Of a stretch of 64,000 bases of DNA, positions 8,288 through 16,974 are shown in pieces. The position numbers were made by a program, and so were the translations under genes. This DNA is from XYD12-FULL-36-8 sp964613805 (GTDB lineage: Bacteria > Bacteroidota > Ignavibacteria > Ignavibacteriales > Ignavibacteriaceae). The stretch's first letter is position 1. Each line of letters opens with the position of its first letter. Where the stretch lies: positions 83,700 to 147,699 of the forward strand of contig CAZTJF010000007.1 in assembly GCA_964613805.1 (NCBI GenBank), written 5' to 3'. The notes under the pieces are model-generated. The model was not told the origin of the DNA, ran no database searches, and saw only the letters and a list, made by a program, of their open reading frames with translations.

Positions 8288-9982
8288 ATGGTTAAGAAAA
8301 TGAACAGACGAAAATTTATTCACGGCTCAGCTCTTATGGGGGCATCATTAGTTTTATTTAAAGATGCAGCCGCATCTGAAATTTTTCTGCACTCCCGCAA
8401 ACTCGACATTTTAATTAAGAATGGACGTGTAATTGACGGTTCTGGTCTGAAAGAATTTCTTGCTGATGTTGGAATTAAAGATGGAAAAATAGTTGAAATA
8501 GGAAACTTAAATTCTGTTGATGCTGAAATGGTAATTGATGCTAAAGGATTAAAAGTAGTTCCTGGTTTTATTGATATTCACTCTCACACCGATTCTGATT
8601 TGATACTCAATCCAAAAGCTGAAAGCAAAATACGTCAGGGTGTAACAACAGAAGTAACAGGACAAGACGGATTTTCCTGGGGACCGCTCGGCGGATCTGA
8701 ATTAGAACGTACACTTCAAAATTTCAAGGAAGAGTATAGTGAAGAAATAACTTGGCGAACAATAGGTGAATTCCTTGATGATTTTTCCCGCAGAAAATTT
8801 TCTGTTAATCTTGCATCAATGGTGGGTTTGGGAACAATAAGAGAAATTATTATCGGCTTCGATGATAGACAAGCAACCTCTAACGAAATGGATGCAATGA
8901 GAAAAGAAGTTAATGCTGCAATTGACCAGGGTGCGGTAGGTGTATCTACTGGATTGGAATATACTCCAGGAAGTTTTGCTTCAACGGAAGAATTAATAGA
9001 ATTATGCAAAGCTGCTCAAACCTCATCACGAATTTATTCAACTCACATGAGAAATGAAGATAACACTGTTCTCGAGGCAATAGATGAGGCAATTCGCATT
9101 GCAAGAGAATCCAATTCGCGTTTGTTAATTTCTCATCTTAAAGTATCGGGGAAATCAAACTGGCACAAAGCAGACGCAGCACTTGAAAAAATTGATACGG
9201 CCATAAATGAAGGATTAGAAGTACATGCAGATAGATACACTTACGTAGCATATCATACTGGATTAGATGCTTTGTTTCCCCTTTGGGCAAGAGAAGGCGG
9301 CACGGAAAAATTTGCAGAACGGCTTGGAGATAAAGATCTAATAAAACAGATGAGGAAATATGTTGAAAAGAAAGTCTCGAATCTTGACGGCGAATGGAAT
9401 GGGGTTTTAATTTCCAGTGTTGGAAAAGCAGAACTGAATAAGTACCAAGGGTTTACAATTAAGCAGCTTGCCGAACAATCCGGTCTGGATTGTTTTGAAA
9501 CTGCGGCAAAAATAATTCTCGAATCGGATAACCGAACAATGATGATGGGTTTTGGAATGGAAGAAAATTCCACCGAGAAAATTTTAGCACATCCAAGAGT
9601 TATGATTTCATCCGATGCGGGTTCTCACGCACCGTATCCTCCAATGAATAAAAGTATTGCACATCCTCGTGCTTATGGAACATTCCCAAGAGCTATTGCA
9701 AGATATGTACGTAAAAGAAAAATATGCTCACTCGAAGAGATGATTAAAAAAATGACCTCTATGCCGGCGGATAAAATGAGCTTTAAAGATAGGGGTAGAA
9801 TAGAAACAGGTAAAGCAGCTGATATTGTAATATTTGATTATGATAAGATTCAAGATAAAGCAACCTTTACCGAACCCCATCAGTATCCTGAAGGAATTCC
9901 GTATGTAATTGTGAATGGTGAAATTGTAATAAATAATGGAGAACATACTGGAGCAATGCCCGGAAAAGTAATTCGTGGCTAA
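8288..9982 (+). CDS. Tat-exported N-acyl-D-amino-acid deacylase-like amidohydrolase
   Basis: A 564-residue metal-dependent hydrolase of the D-aminoacylase branch of the amidohydrolase superfamily. The N-terminus NRRKFIHGSALMGAS is a twin-arginine-like signal, so the enzyme is probably exported folded. The metal-binding H98-x-H100 (DIHSHTDSD), STHMRNE, LISHLKVSG, HADRYTY and the late SSDAGSHAP aspartate motif are all present in the expected order. Family enzymes remove acyl groups from N-acyl-D-amino acids or hydrolyse D-amino-acid-containing dipeptides. The ATG at 8300 (five residues in) is an equally good start; neither has a strong ribosome site. Substrate is not determined. Confidence 0.92.
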   Translation: MVKKMNRRKFIHGSALMGASLVLFKDAAASEIFLHSRKLDILIKNGRVIDGSGLKEFLADVGIKDGKIVEIGNLNSVDAEMVIDAKGLKVVPGFIDIHSHTDSDLILNPKAESKIRQGVTTEVTGQDGFSWGPLGGSELERTLQNFKEEYSEEITWRTIGEFLDDFSRRKFSVNLASMVGLGTIREIIIGFDDRQATSNEMDAMRKEVNAAIDQGAVGVSTGLEYTPGSFASTEELIELCKAAQTSSRIYSTHMRNEDNTVLEAIDEAIRIARESNSRLLISHLKVSGKSNWHKADAALEKIDTAINEGLEVHADRYTYVAYHTGLDALFPLWAREGGTEKFAERLGDKDLIKQMRKYVEKKVSNLDGEWNGVLISSVGKAELNKYQGFTIKQLAEQSGLDCFETAAKIILESDNRTMMMGFGMEENSTEKILAHPRVMISSDAGSHAPYPPMNKSIAHPRAYGTFPRAIARYVRKRKICSLEEMIKKMTSMPADKMSFKDRGRIETGKAADIVIFDYDKIQDKATFTEPHQYPEGIPYVIVNGEIVINNGEHTGAMPGKVIRG

Positions 9983-10007
9983 TTCGTGACAAGTGTCACC
10001 AATGCTT

Positions 10008-10586
10008 TTAATGTTTTAGTTCTATAATTTCTTTCTCGGCAAGTTTCCGCAGTTCGCCTGGTTTCAAACTTCCCAACAAAATATTTTTAATTCTTACTCT
10101 AATTAATCTTAAAGTAGGATGACCGATTGCTGCAGTCATTTTTCTTACTTGTCTATTTCTTCCTTCCGTAATTATAACTTTCACCCAGCATGTTGGGATA
10201 TTTAGTCTTTTTCTTATTGGGGGAACACGTTCGGAAATATTGGGTGGGCTACTTATTTCAATCTGTCCTGGTAAAGTCATATTGTTTTCAATCATCAAGC
10301 CCCCTCGAACTCTATTCAATTCTTCTTCGGTTGGAATTCCCTCGACTTGCGCAAGGTATTCTTTCTCGTGTGAATTTTGAGGATTAAGAAGATAATCAAC
10401 TAACAATTTATCATTTGACAGAAGAAGCAATCCCTCGCTGTCCATATCGAGTCTTCCCAGAGGATAAACATCATTTGGAATGTTTTCAAGATGAGAAAGA
10501 GTTTTTCTGTTTAGCTTATCTGTAAACTGTGAGAGATATCCATAGGGTTTGTGAAGGGCACAGTATTTAAGATTTTCTTCATTCAT
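10008..10586 (-). CDS. rluE: 23S rRNA pseudouridine synthase RluE-like
   Basis: A 192-residue pseudouridine synthase of the RsuA family without an S4 domain, as in RluE, which modifies U2457 of E. coli 23S rRNA. The catalytic aspartate is D47 in GRLDMDSEG. Segments characteristic of RluE are HKPYGYLSQFTD, QVEGIPTEEEL, PPIRKRLNIPTCW and EGRNRQVRKMTAAIGHPTLRLIR. It converges with the amidohydrolase gene across 25 bases that hold only a small hairpin (9986-9999). Family assignment is strong; the exact rRNA position is by analogy. Confidence 0.93.
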   Translation of the reverse strand: MNEENLKYCALHKPYGYLSQFTDKLNRKTLSHLENIPNDVYPLGRLDMDSEGLLLLSNDKLLVDYLLNPQNSHEKEYLAQVEGIPTEEELNRVRGGLMIENNMTLPGQIEISSPPNISERVPPIRKRLNIPTCWVKVIITEGRNRQVRKMTAAIGHPTLRLIRVRIKNILLGSLKPGELRKLAEKEIIELKH

Positions 10587-10637
10587 TTTTAAAAGTTTGA
10601 ACTAGATGTGAATTAAATAAATACTGTTCATGGATAT

Positions 10638-11057
10638 TTATTTTTTTAAGAACCCATATTTCTTTATGTGCTTATAAGCAAGATAACCTACGGCACCCAC
10701 TTGTATCATTCCCAGTGCGTATCGGTATGGACTAAACTTTGAATCTTCAAGATATTTTTGATATAGCGGGTGAGTCATGTCATCAAAATTTTCATTTGAT
10801 TGAAATGTCGCCTGGCCCGAATTTGAAATAGCATAAGAAGTCCAAAGCCATTGTGTCTGAGGATCAGTATTTAATAAAAATGTTTTATCCAAACTTTTGA
10901 GTTCGAGGAAAAAATCTAAGTCATCAAGTGCTGCCGTAAAATTTTTACTGACATGAATTGGTTTGGACATTTGGTTAAGACTATCAGAAATTTCCTGTGG
11001 GAAAGAATTGAATGTTATTGTTATCAAAACAAAAAAGAGTTTTATTAAGCCATTCAT
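10638..11057 (-). CDS. Small exported protein of unknown function
   Basis: About 139 residues from the ATG at 11057; an upstream in-frame start at 11111 would put a basic, non-signal sequence first, so I prefer the internal Met. The N-terminus (LIKLFFVLITITFNSFPQE) looks like a signal peptide, and a second hydrophobic segment near the C-terminus (YALGMIQVGAVGYLAYKHI) could anchor it. I recognise no family. It lies upstream of rluE on the same strand with a gap of about 50 bases. Nothing in the sequence points to a function. Confidence 0.6.
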   Translation of the reverse strand: MNGLIKLFFVLITITFNSFPQEISDSLNQMSKPIHVSKNFTAALDDLDFFLELKSLDKTFLLNTDPQTQWLWTSYAISNSGQATFQSNENFDDMTHPLYQKYLEDSKFSPYRYALGMIQVGAVGYLAYKHIKKYGFLKK

Positions 11058-11334
11058 AAATTCACGTCGGTAACTTCTGTAAAAATATAAAATGAAATGC
11101 AAAACATCCATTCAGCAAGCTTACAACCCGCCATATTTTGTGAATTTTAACCACATACGCAAACTAAATTTTAATTGAAAAGAATCTTCAATGAGTCATT
11201 GGCATCTTATGAAATACAATAGTAAAGTTTGATTTCATATCAATATTTATGAATTTGTATGCAGATATATTTATAGATTCTTTAAACCCATACGAATCTT
11301 TAACTGTCTCATTACCAACATTAAATAGGTTATT

Positions 11335-12168
11335 ATGACACGGTACATCCTTATTCTTCTGTTTTTTACGGCAACCCTTTCATTCTCACAAGTGAATTTA
11401 ATCTGGAACTCCTCTCAGATAAACTACAACATATTATCCGGCTGGGTTGATTTTGAAAAATCGGGCGACAATTGGAAAAAGAGAATTTACCAGCTCGATT
11501 CCACATCCTTCAAAATAATGACTGAGGGATTTTCCTTAACTCCGCAATACATTTATAATTTTAATGTAAACGAAAAACTCGCCGGAATGCAATTATATTC
11601 TGTTGGGGGAGATTTGAATGGAAATGGAATAATAGATTTTTACGTGCTTGCATATTACGGTGTTTCTCCGTACCGACAATCAGTAAAGATTTTTGATATT
11701 TCAACAAACCAGGTGGTGCTTGAGAGAAATGATAATAATTTTTATTTCTCCTATCCTACACTTACTGATGTAAATAATGATGGATTATTGGAATGTATTA
11801 TTTCAAAGTTTGATTACCCCATGTTTAATGGTTATAACATTGAAATTTACTCAACTCCAGCAAGCGGTATTGAAGAGTTAACAACTCCAAATCAATTTCA
11901 GTTATATCAAAATTTCCCAAATCCTTTTAATCCTTCTACAACAATAAAATTTAACCTCCCGTCGGAGAGTCCTATTAATTTAAAGATATTTGATATCAAG
12001 GGAGAACTCATTAAAACAATTACTGCCGAAGTAAAAACAACAGGTGAAAGTGAAATTAGTTGGGATGGAACAAATGATAAAGGAATTAAACAACCAAGTG
12101 GTGTTTATGTTTATCAGCTAATTACAACCTCGAACACTGAGGCGAGAAAAATGATTTTATTGAGATAA
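11335..12168 (+). CDS. Secreted T9SS substrate with FG-GAP/VCBS-like repeats
   Basis: A 277-residue secreted protein. It has a signal peptide (residues 1-18, ending SFSQ), two acidic repeat-like segments of calcium-binding VCBS/FG-GAP style (DLNGNGIIDFYVLAYYG and DVNNDGLLECIISKF), and from about residue 185 a type IX secretion C-terminal sorting domain: YQNFPNPFNPSTTIKFNLP, ending SGVYVYQL and a basic KMILLR. Such domains direct passage through the outer membrane and surface anchoring or release. The next gene (PqqD-like) begins 17 bases later on the same strand, so this may be the first gene of that operon. Confidence 0.88.
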   Translation: MTRYILILLFFTATLSFSQVNLIWNSSQINYNILSGWVDFEKSGDNWKKRIYQLDSTSFKIMTEGFSLTPQYIYNFNVNEKLAGMQLYSVGGDLNGNGIIDFYVLAYYGVSPYRQSVKIFDISTNQVVLERNDNNFYFSYPTLTDVNNDGLLECIISKFDYPMFNGYNIEIYSTPASGIEELTTPNQFQLYQNFPNPFNPSTTIKFNLPSESPINLKIFDIKGELIKTITAEVKTTGESEISWDGTNDKGIKQPSGVYVYQLITTSNTEARKMILLR

Positions 12169-12185
12169 TATCTAAGAGATAAACT

Positions 12186-12440
12186 ATGGGCAACTTTATA
12201 ATTCCAGAAAATATTGCAATCAGCGAATCCGGTTTTTTATTTCTTGCGGGAACTGGTGAAACATTCACCCTTAATCAAATAGGCAAAGAAATATTTAACT
12301 TAATCAGATCAAAATCTTCTGAAGAAGAAATAATCAATTCAATTCTAGATGATTACGACATAGACAAAGCAACTGCACATAAAGATTTTGCAGATTTCGT
12401 AACGCAGTTAAAACATTATTCTATTCTTAAAGAAGCATGA
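12186..12440 (+). CDS. PqqD-like (RiPP recognition element) protein
   Basis: An 84-residue protein with the compact winged-helix pattern of PqqD-family RiPP recognition elements: beta-strand start IPENIAISESGFLFLAG, TFTLNQIGKEIFNLI, then SSEEEIINSILDDYDID and a final helix DFADFVTQLKHYSIL. Such proteins bind leader peptides and present them to modifying enzymes. It overlaps the ATP-grasp gene by 4 bases (ATGA). No short precursor gene is visible nearby; instead the PLP enzyme two genes downstream carries a leader-like N-terminal tail that is the obvious candidate partner. Family match is by pattern, not search. Confidence 0.8.
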   Translation: MGNFIIPENIAISESGFLFLAGTGETFTLNQIGKEIFNLIRSKSSEEEIINSILDDYDIDKATAHKDFADFVTQLKHYSILKEA

Positions 12441-13477
12441 AAATAGCAGTAACCGGTTTAAACGCTACCGATAATCCTGGACCAGGTGTTCCCGTCATCA
12501 GAAGTATAAAAGATTCAAAAGAATTTAATGGCAGCATAATTGGTTTAGCATACGATTCTCTCGATCCCGGTATTTATATGGGCGGCTTGGTTGAAAAATC
12601 ATACATGATACCCTATCCTTCCGGAGGGTTAGAGTCGCTGCTTGAAAGAATTAAGCACATTCATGAAAAAGAAAAGTTAGATCTTATTATTCCTACTCTT
12701 GATTCCGAACTTTACGGATTTATTAAACTGCAGCCGAAGTTAAATCAGCTTGGTATTAAATTATTTCTGCCAACTCTTGAACAATTAAATATTCGTGCGA
12801 AAGATAACCTGTTCAAGTTTTGTGAGGAAAACCAAATCAAGGTTCCTAAAAACTTTTTAGTTTCATCGCTTCACGATCTTTATACGCTTTCACCAAAAAT
12901 AAAATACCCTGCTGTTATTAAAGGAATTTTTTATGACGCTTACATCGTAAATAACTTTGAAGAGGCGCAGCATTCTTTCAATAAATTATCCGCTAAATGG
13001 GGTTATCCAATAATTATCCAAGAATACTTAAAGGGCGATGAATTTAATGTCGTTGGTTTGGGTGATGGAACGGGCAGAACTGTTGGCGCAGTACCGATGA
13101 GAAAACTTTATATCACTGATAAAGGCAAGGGCTGGGCAGGCATAACCATTGATGATAAAACGTTAATAAATTTATCAAAAAAAATTATTGAAAAAACCAA
13201 ATGGAAAAGCGGACTTGAACTTGAATACATTAAATCAACAGAAACAGGACAATACTTTCTGCTTGAAATAAACCCACGGTTTCCCGCATGGGTCTATCTT
13301 GCACCATCAGCCGGACAAAACTTGCCCTATGCTTTAGTTAAACTCGCTTATGGAGAATCTGTGGAAATCTTTTCGTCATTTACGGTGGGAACTATGTTTG
13401 TGCGAAGCTCTTGGGATTTAATAAGTGATATTAAAACATTTGAACAAATAGCAGCACTCGGAGAAATGTCATTATGA
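12437..13477 (+). CDS. ATP-grasp ligase (carboxylate-amine ligase type)
   Basis: A 346-residue ATP-grasp enzyme. The N-terminal pre-ATP-grasp Rossmann domain starts MKIAVTGLNATDNPGPG; the ATP-binding middle domain contains YPAVIKGIFYDAY (lysine near residue 162) and IIIQEYLKGDEFNVVG; the metal-binding end of the active site is L-E277-I-N279-P-R281. It looks closest to CarB/PylC-like stand-alone ligases, which join a carboxylate to an amine through an acyl phosphate. It overlaps genes on both sides by ATGA junctions (12437 and 13474), so it is made with the PqqD-like protein and the PLP enzyme. Substrates are unknown. Confidence 0.85.
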   Translation: MKIAVTGLNATDNPGPGVPVIRSIKDSKEFNGSIIGLAYDSLDPGIYMGGLVEKSYMIPYPSGGLESLLERIKHIHEKEKLDLIIPTLDSELYGFIKLQPKLNQLGIKLFLPTLEQLNIRAKDNLFKFCEENQIKVPKNFLVSSLHDLYTLSPKIKYPAVIKGIFYDAYIVNNFEEAQHSFNKLSAKWGYPIIIQEYLKGDEFNVVGLGDGTGRTVGAVPMRKLYITDKGKGWAGITIDDKTLINLSKKIIEKTKWKSGLELEYIKSTETGQYFLLEINPRFPAWVYLAPSAGQNLPYALVKLAYGESVEIFSSFTVGTMFVRSSWDLISDIKTFEQIAALGEMSL

Positions 13478-14829
13478 GCACAAAAAAAAGATATGAAAGA
13501 CCAATAATAACAAAATACCAATCTGGTTTGATGAATAAGTTCGGTAGCGGTCCATCAGCAAAACCAAAAACCTCAATTGATGAAGTGCCTGTTTCAAAAC
13601 TTGTTGAAGAGTTTGGCTCACCTTTATTTGTAATGAGCGAACGGCAGTTAAGAAATAATCAACAGAATGCAATTAGAATTTTTAGAACCAGATATCCGAA
13701 AGTTCAATTTGCCTGGTCATACAAAACAAATTATTTAAATGCGGTTTGTTCTGTCTTTCATCAAGAAGGATCCTTAGCGGAGGTAGTATCCGAATTTGAA
13801 TATGATAAAGCAAGACTGCTCGGAATAAAGGGTTCAAATATAATCTTTAATGGACCAGACAAAAGTAGAAGTGCGCTTCAAAAAGCGATAAAGGACAATG
13901 CAAAAATCCACATTGACCACTTTGATGAACTATATGAAATCATTGATTTGTGCAGCACAGAAAATCTAAAAGCAAATGTTGCTATAAGGGTTAACATGGA
14001 TGTTGGTGTTTATCCTCTATGGGATAGATTTGGTTTTAATTATGAAAATGGAGAGGCATGGCAGGCAATTAAAAGAATTATGTCGGAGAAAAGTCTAAAG
14101 CTCACCGGGCTTCACACTCACATAGGTACTTACATGATGACAGCAGAGGCATATCGAGTTGCCGCTTCAAAGCTTGCTTCTTTGACAAACAGTATAAAAA
14201 GAGAATTCGATATCAAATTAGATTACATAGATATGGGCGGCGGCTTTGCTTCAAACAATACTTTAATTGGACAGTATCTTCCCGCAGAACAAGTAATCCC
14301 ATCAATTGAACAATATGCAGATGCAATTTCATCGGGATTATTTGAGATGAATGCAACAGGAAATGATTTACCAACTCTCATTCTGGAAACCGGAAGGGCT
14401 TTAGTTGATAATGCAGGCTATTTGATTACTACCGTTCTTGCTAATAAAAGATTATCAACCGGCAGAAGAGCAATTATAATTGATGCGGGGGTTAATATTC
14501 TTTTTACAAGCTTTTGGTACAAGCATAAAATTTCTCCTGCGCAAGAAAGTGGAGTTCATGTTGAAGACTCTTCCCTTTACGGCCCTCTATGTATGAACAT
14601 TGACCTCATACGCGAAAGTATTTTACTTCCTGCAGTTAAGAAAGGAGAACGTCTGGTAATCGAGGATGTAGGGGCTTATGCTGTTACTCAGTGGATGCAA
14701 TTTATAACCATGCGTCCAAATGTTGTAATGATAATGCAAGACGGGGAAGTTGAGTTAATACGAAAATCTGAAGATTTGAATTACATCCTTGATCGCGAAG
14801 TGCTGCCGAATAAACTGAAATTGAAATAA
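13474..14829 (+). CDS. LysA-like PLP decarboxylase with leader-like N-terminal tail
   Basis: A 451-residue fold-type III PLP enzyme of the diaminopimelate/ornithine decarboxylase group. The Schiff-base lysine is K84 (WSYKTN); other conserved parts are EVVSEFEYDKA, FNGPDKS, HTHIGT (H214, H216), the glycine-rich DMGGGF, LETGRALV, the catalytic-type C373 in YGPLC, and DVGAY. Ahead of the enzyme domain is a 35-40-residue tail with Y7-E-R-P10, a glycine at 18 and NKFG at 21-24; Y-x-x-P-x-I followed by Gly recalls leader motifs read by RRE proteins in lasso-peptide systems. Whether it decarboxylates a free amino acid or a ligated one is unknown. It is unlikely to be the housekeeping LysA, given its context. 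Confidence 0.85.
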   Translation: MSTKKRYERPIITKYQSGLMNKFGSGPSAKPKTSIDEVPVSKLVEEFGSPLFVMSERQLRNNQQNAIRIFRTRYPKVQFAWSYKTNYLNAVCSVFHQEGSLAEVVSEFEYDKARLLGIKGSNIIFNGPDKSRSALQKAIKDNAKIHIDHFDELYEIIDLCSTENLKANVAIRVNMDVGVYPLWDRFGFNYENGEAWQAIKRIMSEKSLKLTGLHTHIGTYMMTAEAYRVAASKLASLTNSIKREFDIKLDYIDMGGGFASNNTLIGQYLPAEQVIPSIEQYADAISSGLFEMNATGNDLPTLILETGRALVDNAGYLITTVLANKRLSTGRRAIIIDAGVNILFTSFWYKHKISPAQESGVHVEDSSLYGPLCMNIDLIRESILLPAVKKGERLVIEDVGAYAVTQWMQFITMRPNVVMIMQDGEVELIRKSEDLNYILDREVLPNKLKLK

Positions 14830-14837
14830 GATTTTTA

Positions 14838-16973
14838 ATGCAGTTTTTTTTAGATTCAACTTTATACTCTTACGCTCAAATTTTCTTTTCCAACAGAAAA
14901 TGGTTTGGAGCAGCAATTCTAATAGCTTCTTTTGCTTCGCCTTTCATTGGTTTGATGGCTTTGCTTGGAGTTTTAATTTCAAACCTTGCAGCTAACATTC
15001 TGAAATTTGATACGGTTAAAATTCGAAGCGGCTTTTATGGTTTTAACGGAATACTGTTTGGGGCTTCCACCACTTTTTATTTTGAGCTTAACAACTTACT
15101 GCTTTTGCTCATTCCGATATTTATTTTTATAACATTTCTGATTTCTGCAGTCCTTGAGCATCATTTAGAAACTGCTTTTAATTTACCAGGTTTGAGTGTT
15201 CCTTTTGTAATTAGTGTTTACATATTTGTAATATTTTTAACAAACTATAATTACATTATCCCCAACATTCATCAATATGGAGTTGACAGCACACTATCAC
15301 CGCTTACTTATTATGCAGAAATTTACCTCAAGTCACTTTCATTAATAATTTTTCAGCCGAATATTATTGCGGGAATAATCATTATAACTGCTATCTTAAT
15401 CTTTTCAAGAGTGTTGTTCATTCTAAGTATTGTTGCCTTTATATTAAATGTTTTACTTCTGAATTTTATTCTTCCAAATCATGTTGATAATCTCTTAATA
15501 TTATCCGGCTTCAATTCAATATTAACCGCTTTTGCGCTTGGAGGCAGCTTAATTATTCCATCACGAAAAAGTTTTGTGTTGGTTGTTCTATCCTCACTCA
15601 TGGTTGTAATTTTCACGGGATTCTTTTCACAACTTCTTAGCGGAAGTTCTTTTCCCCTTTTAGTGTTACCATTCAATTTTATTGTACTGACAACGATATA
15701 CAGCTTAAAATTCCGAAAAGATCAAACTGACCTGGTGCTGTTATACTTTAAACCAGGTTCCCCTGAAGAGAATTTTTATTATCATCAAAAGCGAAAAACT
15801 CGATTCGAGAATTTTAAATATCTTTTTCCAGAATTACCGTTTTTTGGTGAGTGGAAAGTTTCACAAGGATTTAATGGGCAACACACTCATAAAGATGATT
15901 GGAAATATGCTTGGGATTTTGTGGTTGTTGATAAAAACAGTTCACAATATTCAGATGAGGGGCTTAAGCTTGAGGATTATTATTGCTACGGTTTGCCCGT
16001 AATTTCAACACTTGACGGTGAAGTTGTCAGGGTTGTATCAAGTGTACAAGATAATGAACCGGGCGAGGTTAATCTTCAACAAAATTTTGGAAATACTGTG
16101 GTGATTTCTCATCAGTATGGTTTGTTTAGTTCGATTTCTCACCTCAAATGTGATTCAATAAAAATAAAAGAAGGTGATCGGGTAAAAAGGGGAGATATGA
16201 TCGGCAGCTGTGGTAACAGTGGGCGTTCACCATATCCTCACATTCATTTTCAATTTCAGCTAAATGATAAAATTGGCGATAAAACTCATCTGTTCCCTAT
16301 ATCTCATTATGTAGAAAAAGAAAATGTCAAAACCCTTCTACAAACCTTTACTTATCCAAAAGAAAATACCTTCGTTCAAAATATAGATATTCACAACTCA
16401 ATTAAAGATGCTTTTAATTTTAAGCTTGGGGATAAACTCACATTTGAATATCAGAGAGATGGCGAAGTTCAAACCGAAAGTTGGGAAGTTAAAGTTGATA
16501 TTTATAATCAACTTTACATCGAATCTTCTGAAAGTGCAAAAGCAGAAATATATTTGACCGATAAGGTTTTTTATTTTACTTCTTATATCGGCGAAAAAAA
16601 TACTGCGCTTTACTATTTCCATTTAGCAGCAACGCAAGTTCCGCTTTGCTTTCAGCAAGATTTGTATTGGGATGATACTTATCCCATTTCTCTCTTGCCA
16701 ATTGGAGTTGTAAGGTATCTTACTGAATTTTTCCTTTTCTATAAGAACATGCTAAGCACTAAAGGAGAATTTACCTTTGAAGAGAATGAGGAAAAACAAG
16801 ACTATTTAATAAAATCGGATATTTCTGTTAACGGAAGCGGCTTATTTTCTTTTTATAAAAAACAATTTAAGGGCGTTGTAATAATTGATGCGAATAATGG
16901 CATCAAAGAATTTGAAATTCAGGATGATAATAATTTTTCATTTAAAGCAATTAAATCAACAAAAGGAGAATGA
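14838..16973 (+). CDS. Urea-transporter-fold membrane protein fused to M23 peptidase domain
   Basis: A 711-residue fusion. Residues 1 to about 290 form a urea-transporter-type channel with the two inverted-repeat signatures GFYGFNGILFGAS (65-77) and GFNSILTAFALGGSL (224-238). Residues about 335-490 form a peptidase M23 (LytM-like) domain with probable zinc ligands H351 (or H349), D360 in YAWDF, and H468-x-H470. Residues 490-711 are beta-rich with no recognised family. UT proteins conduct urea or similar small amides; M23 enzymes cut peptidoglycan cross-bridges. The segment after the last helix (KFRKDQTD) is basic, which by the positive-inside rule would leave the M23 domain cytoplasmic, an unresolved topology. 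It starts 8 bases after the PLP gene. Confidence 0.85.
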   Translation: MQFFLDSTLYSYAQIFFSNRKWFGAAILIASFASPFIGLMALLGVLISNLAANILKFDTVKIRSGFYGFNGILFGASTTFYFELNNLLLLLIPIFIFITFLISAVLEHHLETAFNLPGLSVPFVISVYIFVIFLTNYNYIIPNIHQYGVDSTLSPLTYYAEIYLKSLSLIIFQPNIIAGIIIITAILIFSRVLFILSIVAFILNVLLLNFILPNHVDNLLILSGFNSILTAFALGGSLIIPSRKSFVLVVLSSLMVVIFTGFFSQLLSGSSFPLLVLPFNFIVLTTIYSLKFRKDQTDLVLLYFKPGSPEENFYYHQKRKTRFENFKYLFPELPFFGEWKVSQGFNGQHTHKDDWKYAWDFVVVDKNSSQYSDEGLKLEDYYCYGLPVISTLDGEVVRVVSSVQDNEPGEVNLQQNFGNTVVISHQYGLFSSISHLKCDSIKIKEGDRVKRGDMIGSCGNSGRSPYPHIHFQFQLNDKIGDKTHLFPISHYVEKENVKTLLQTFTYPKENTFVQNIDIHNSIKDAFNFKLGDKLTFEYQRDGEVQTESWEVKVDIYNQLYIESSESAKAEIYLTDKVFYFTSYIGEKNTALYYFHLAATQVPLCFQQDLYWDDTYPISLLPIGVVRYLTEFFLFYKNMLSTKGEFTFEENEEKQDYLIKSDISVNGSGLFSFYKKQFKGVVIIDANNGIKEFEIQDDNNFSFKAIKSTKGE

Positions 16974-16974
16974 T

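Noticed and set aside
9253..9573. Minus-strand open frame inside the amidohydrolase gene
   Set aside because: The plus-strand amidohydrolase is intact with all motifs; the antisense product has no recognisable domain.
9983..10007. Small hairpin GTGAC-AAGT-GTCAC (9986-9999) between convergent genes as terminator
   Set aside because: The stem is only 5 bp and no T-tract follows directly, so it was not listed as a terminator.
13474..14829. Assignment of the PLP gene as housekeeping lysA (diaminopimelate decarboxylase)
   Set aside because: Motifs are LysA-like, but the N-terminal tail and its coupling to PqqD-like and ATP-grasp genes argue for a specialised role.
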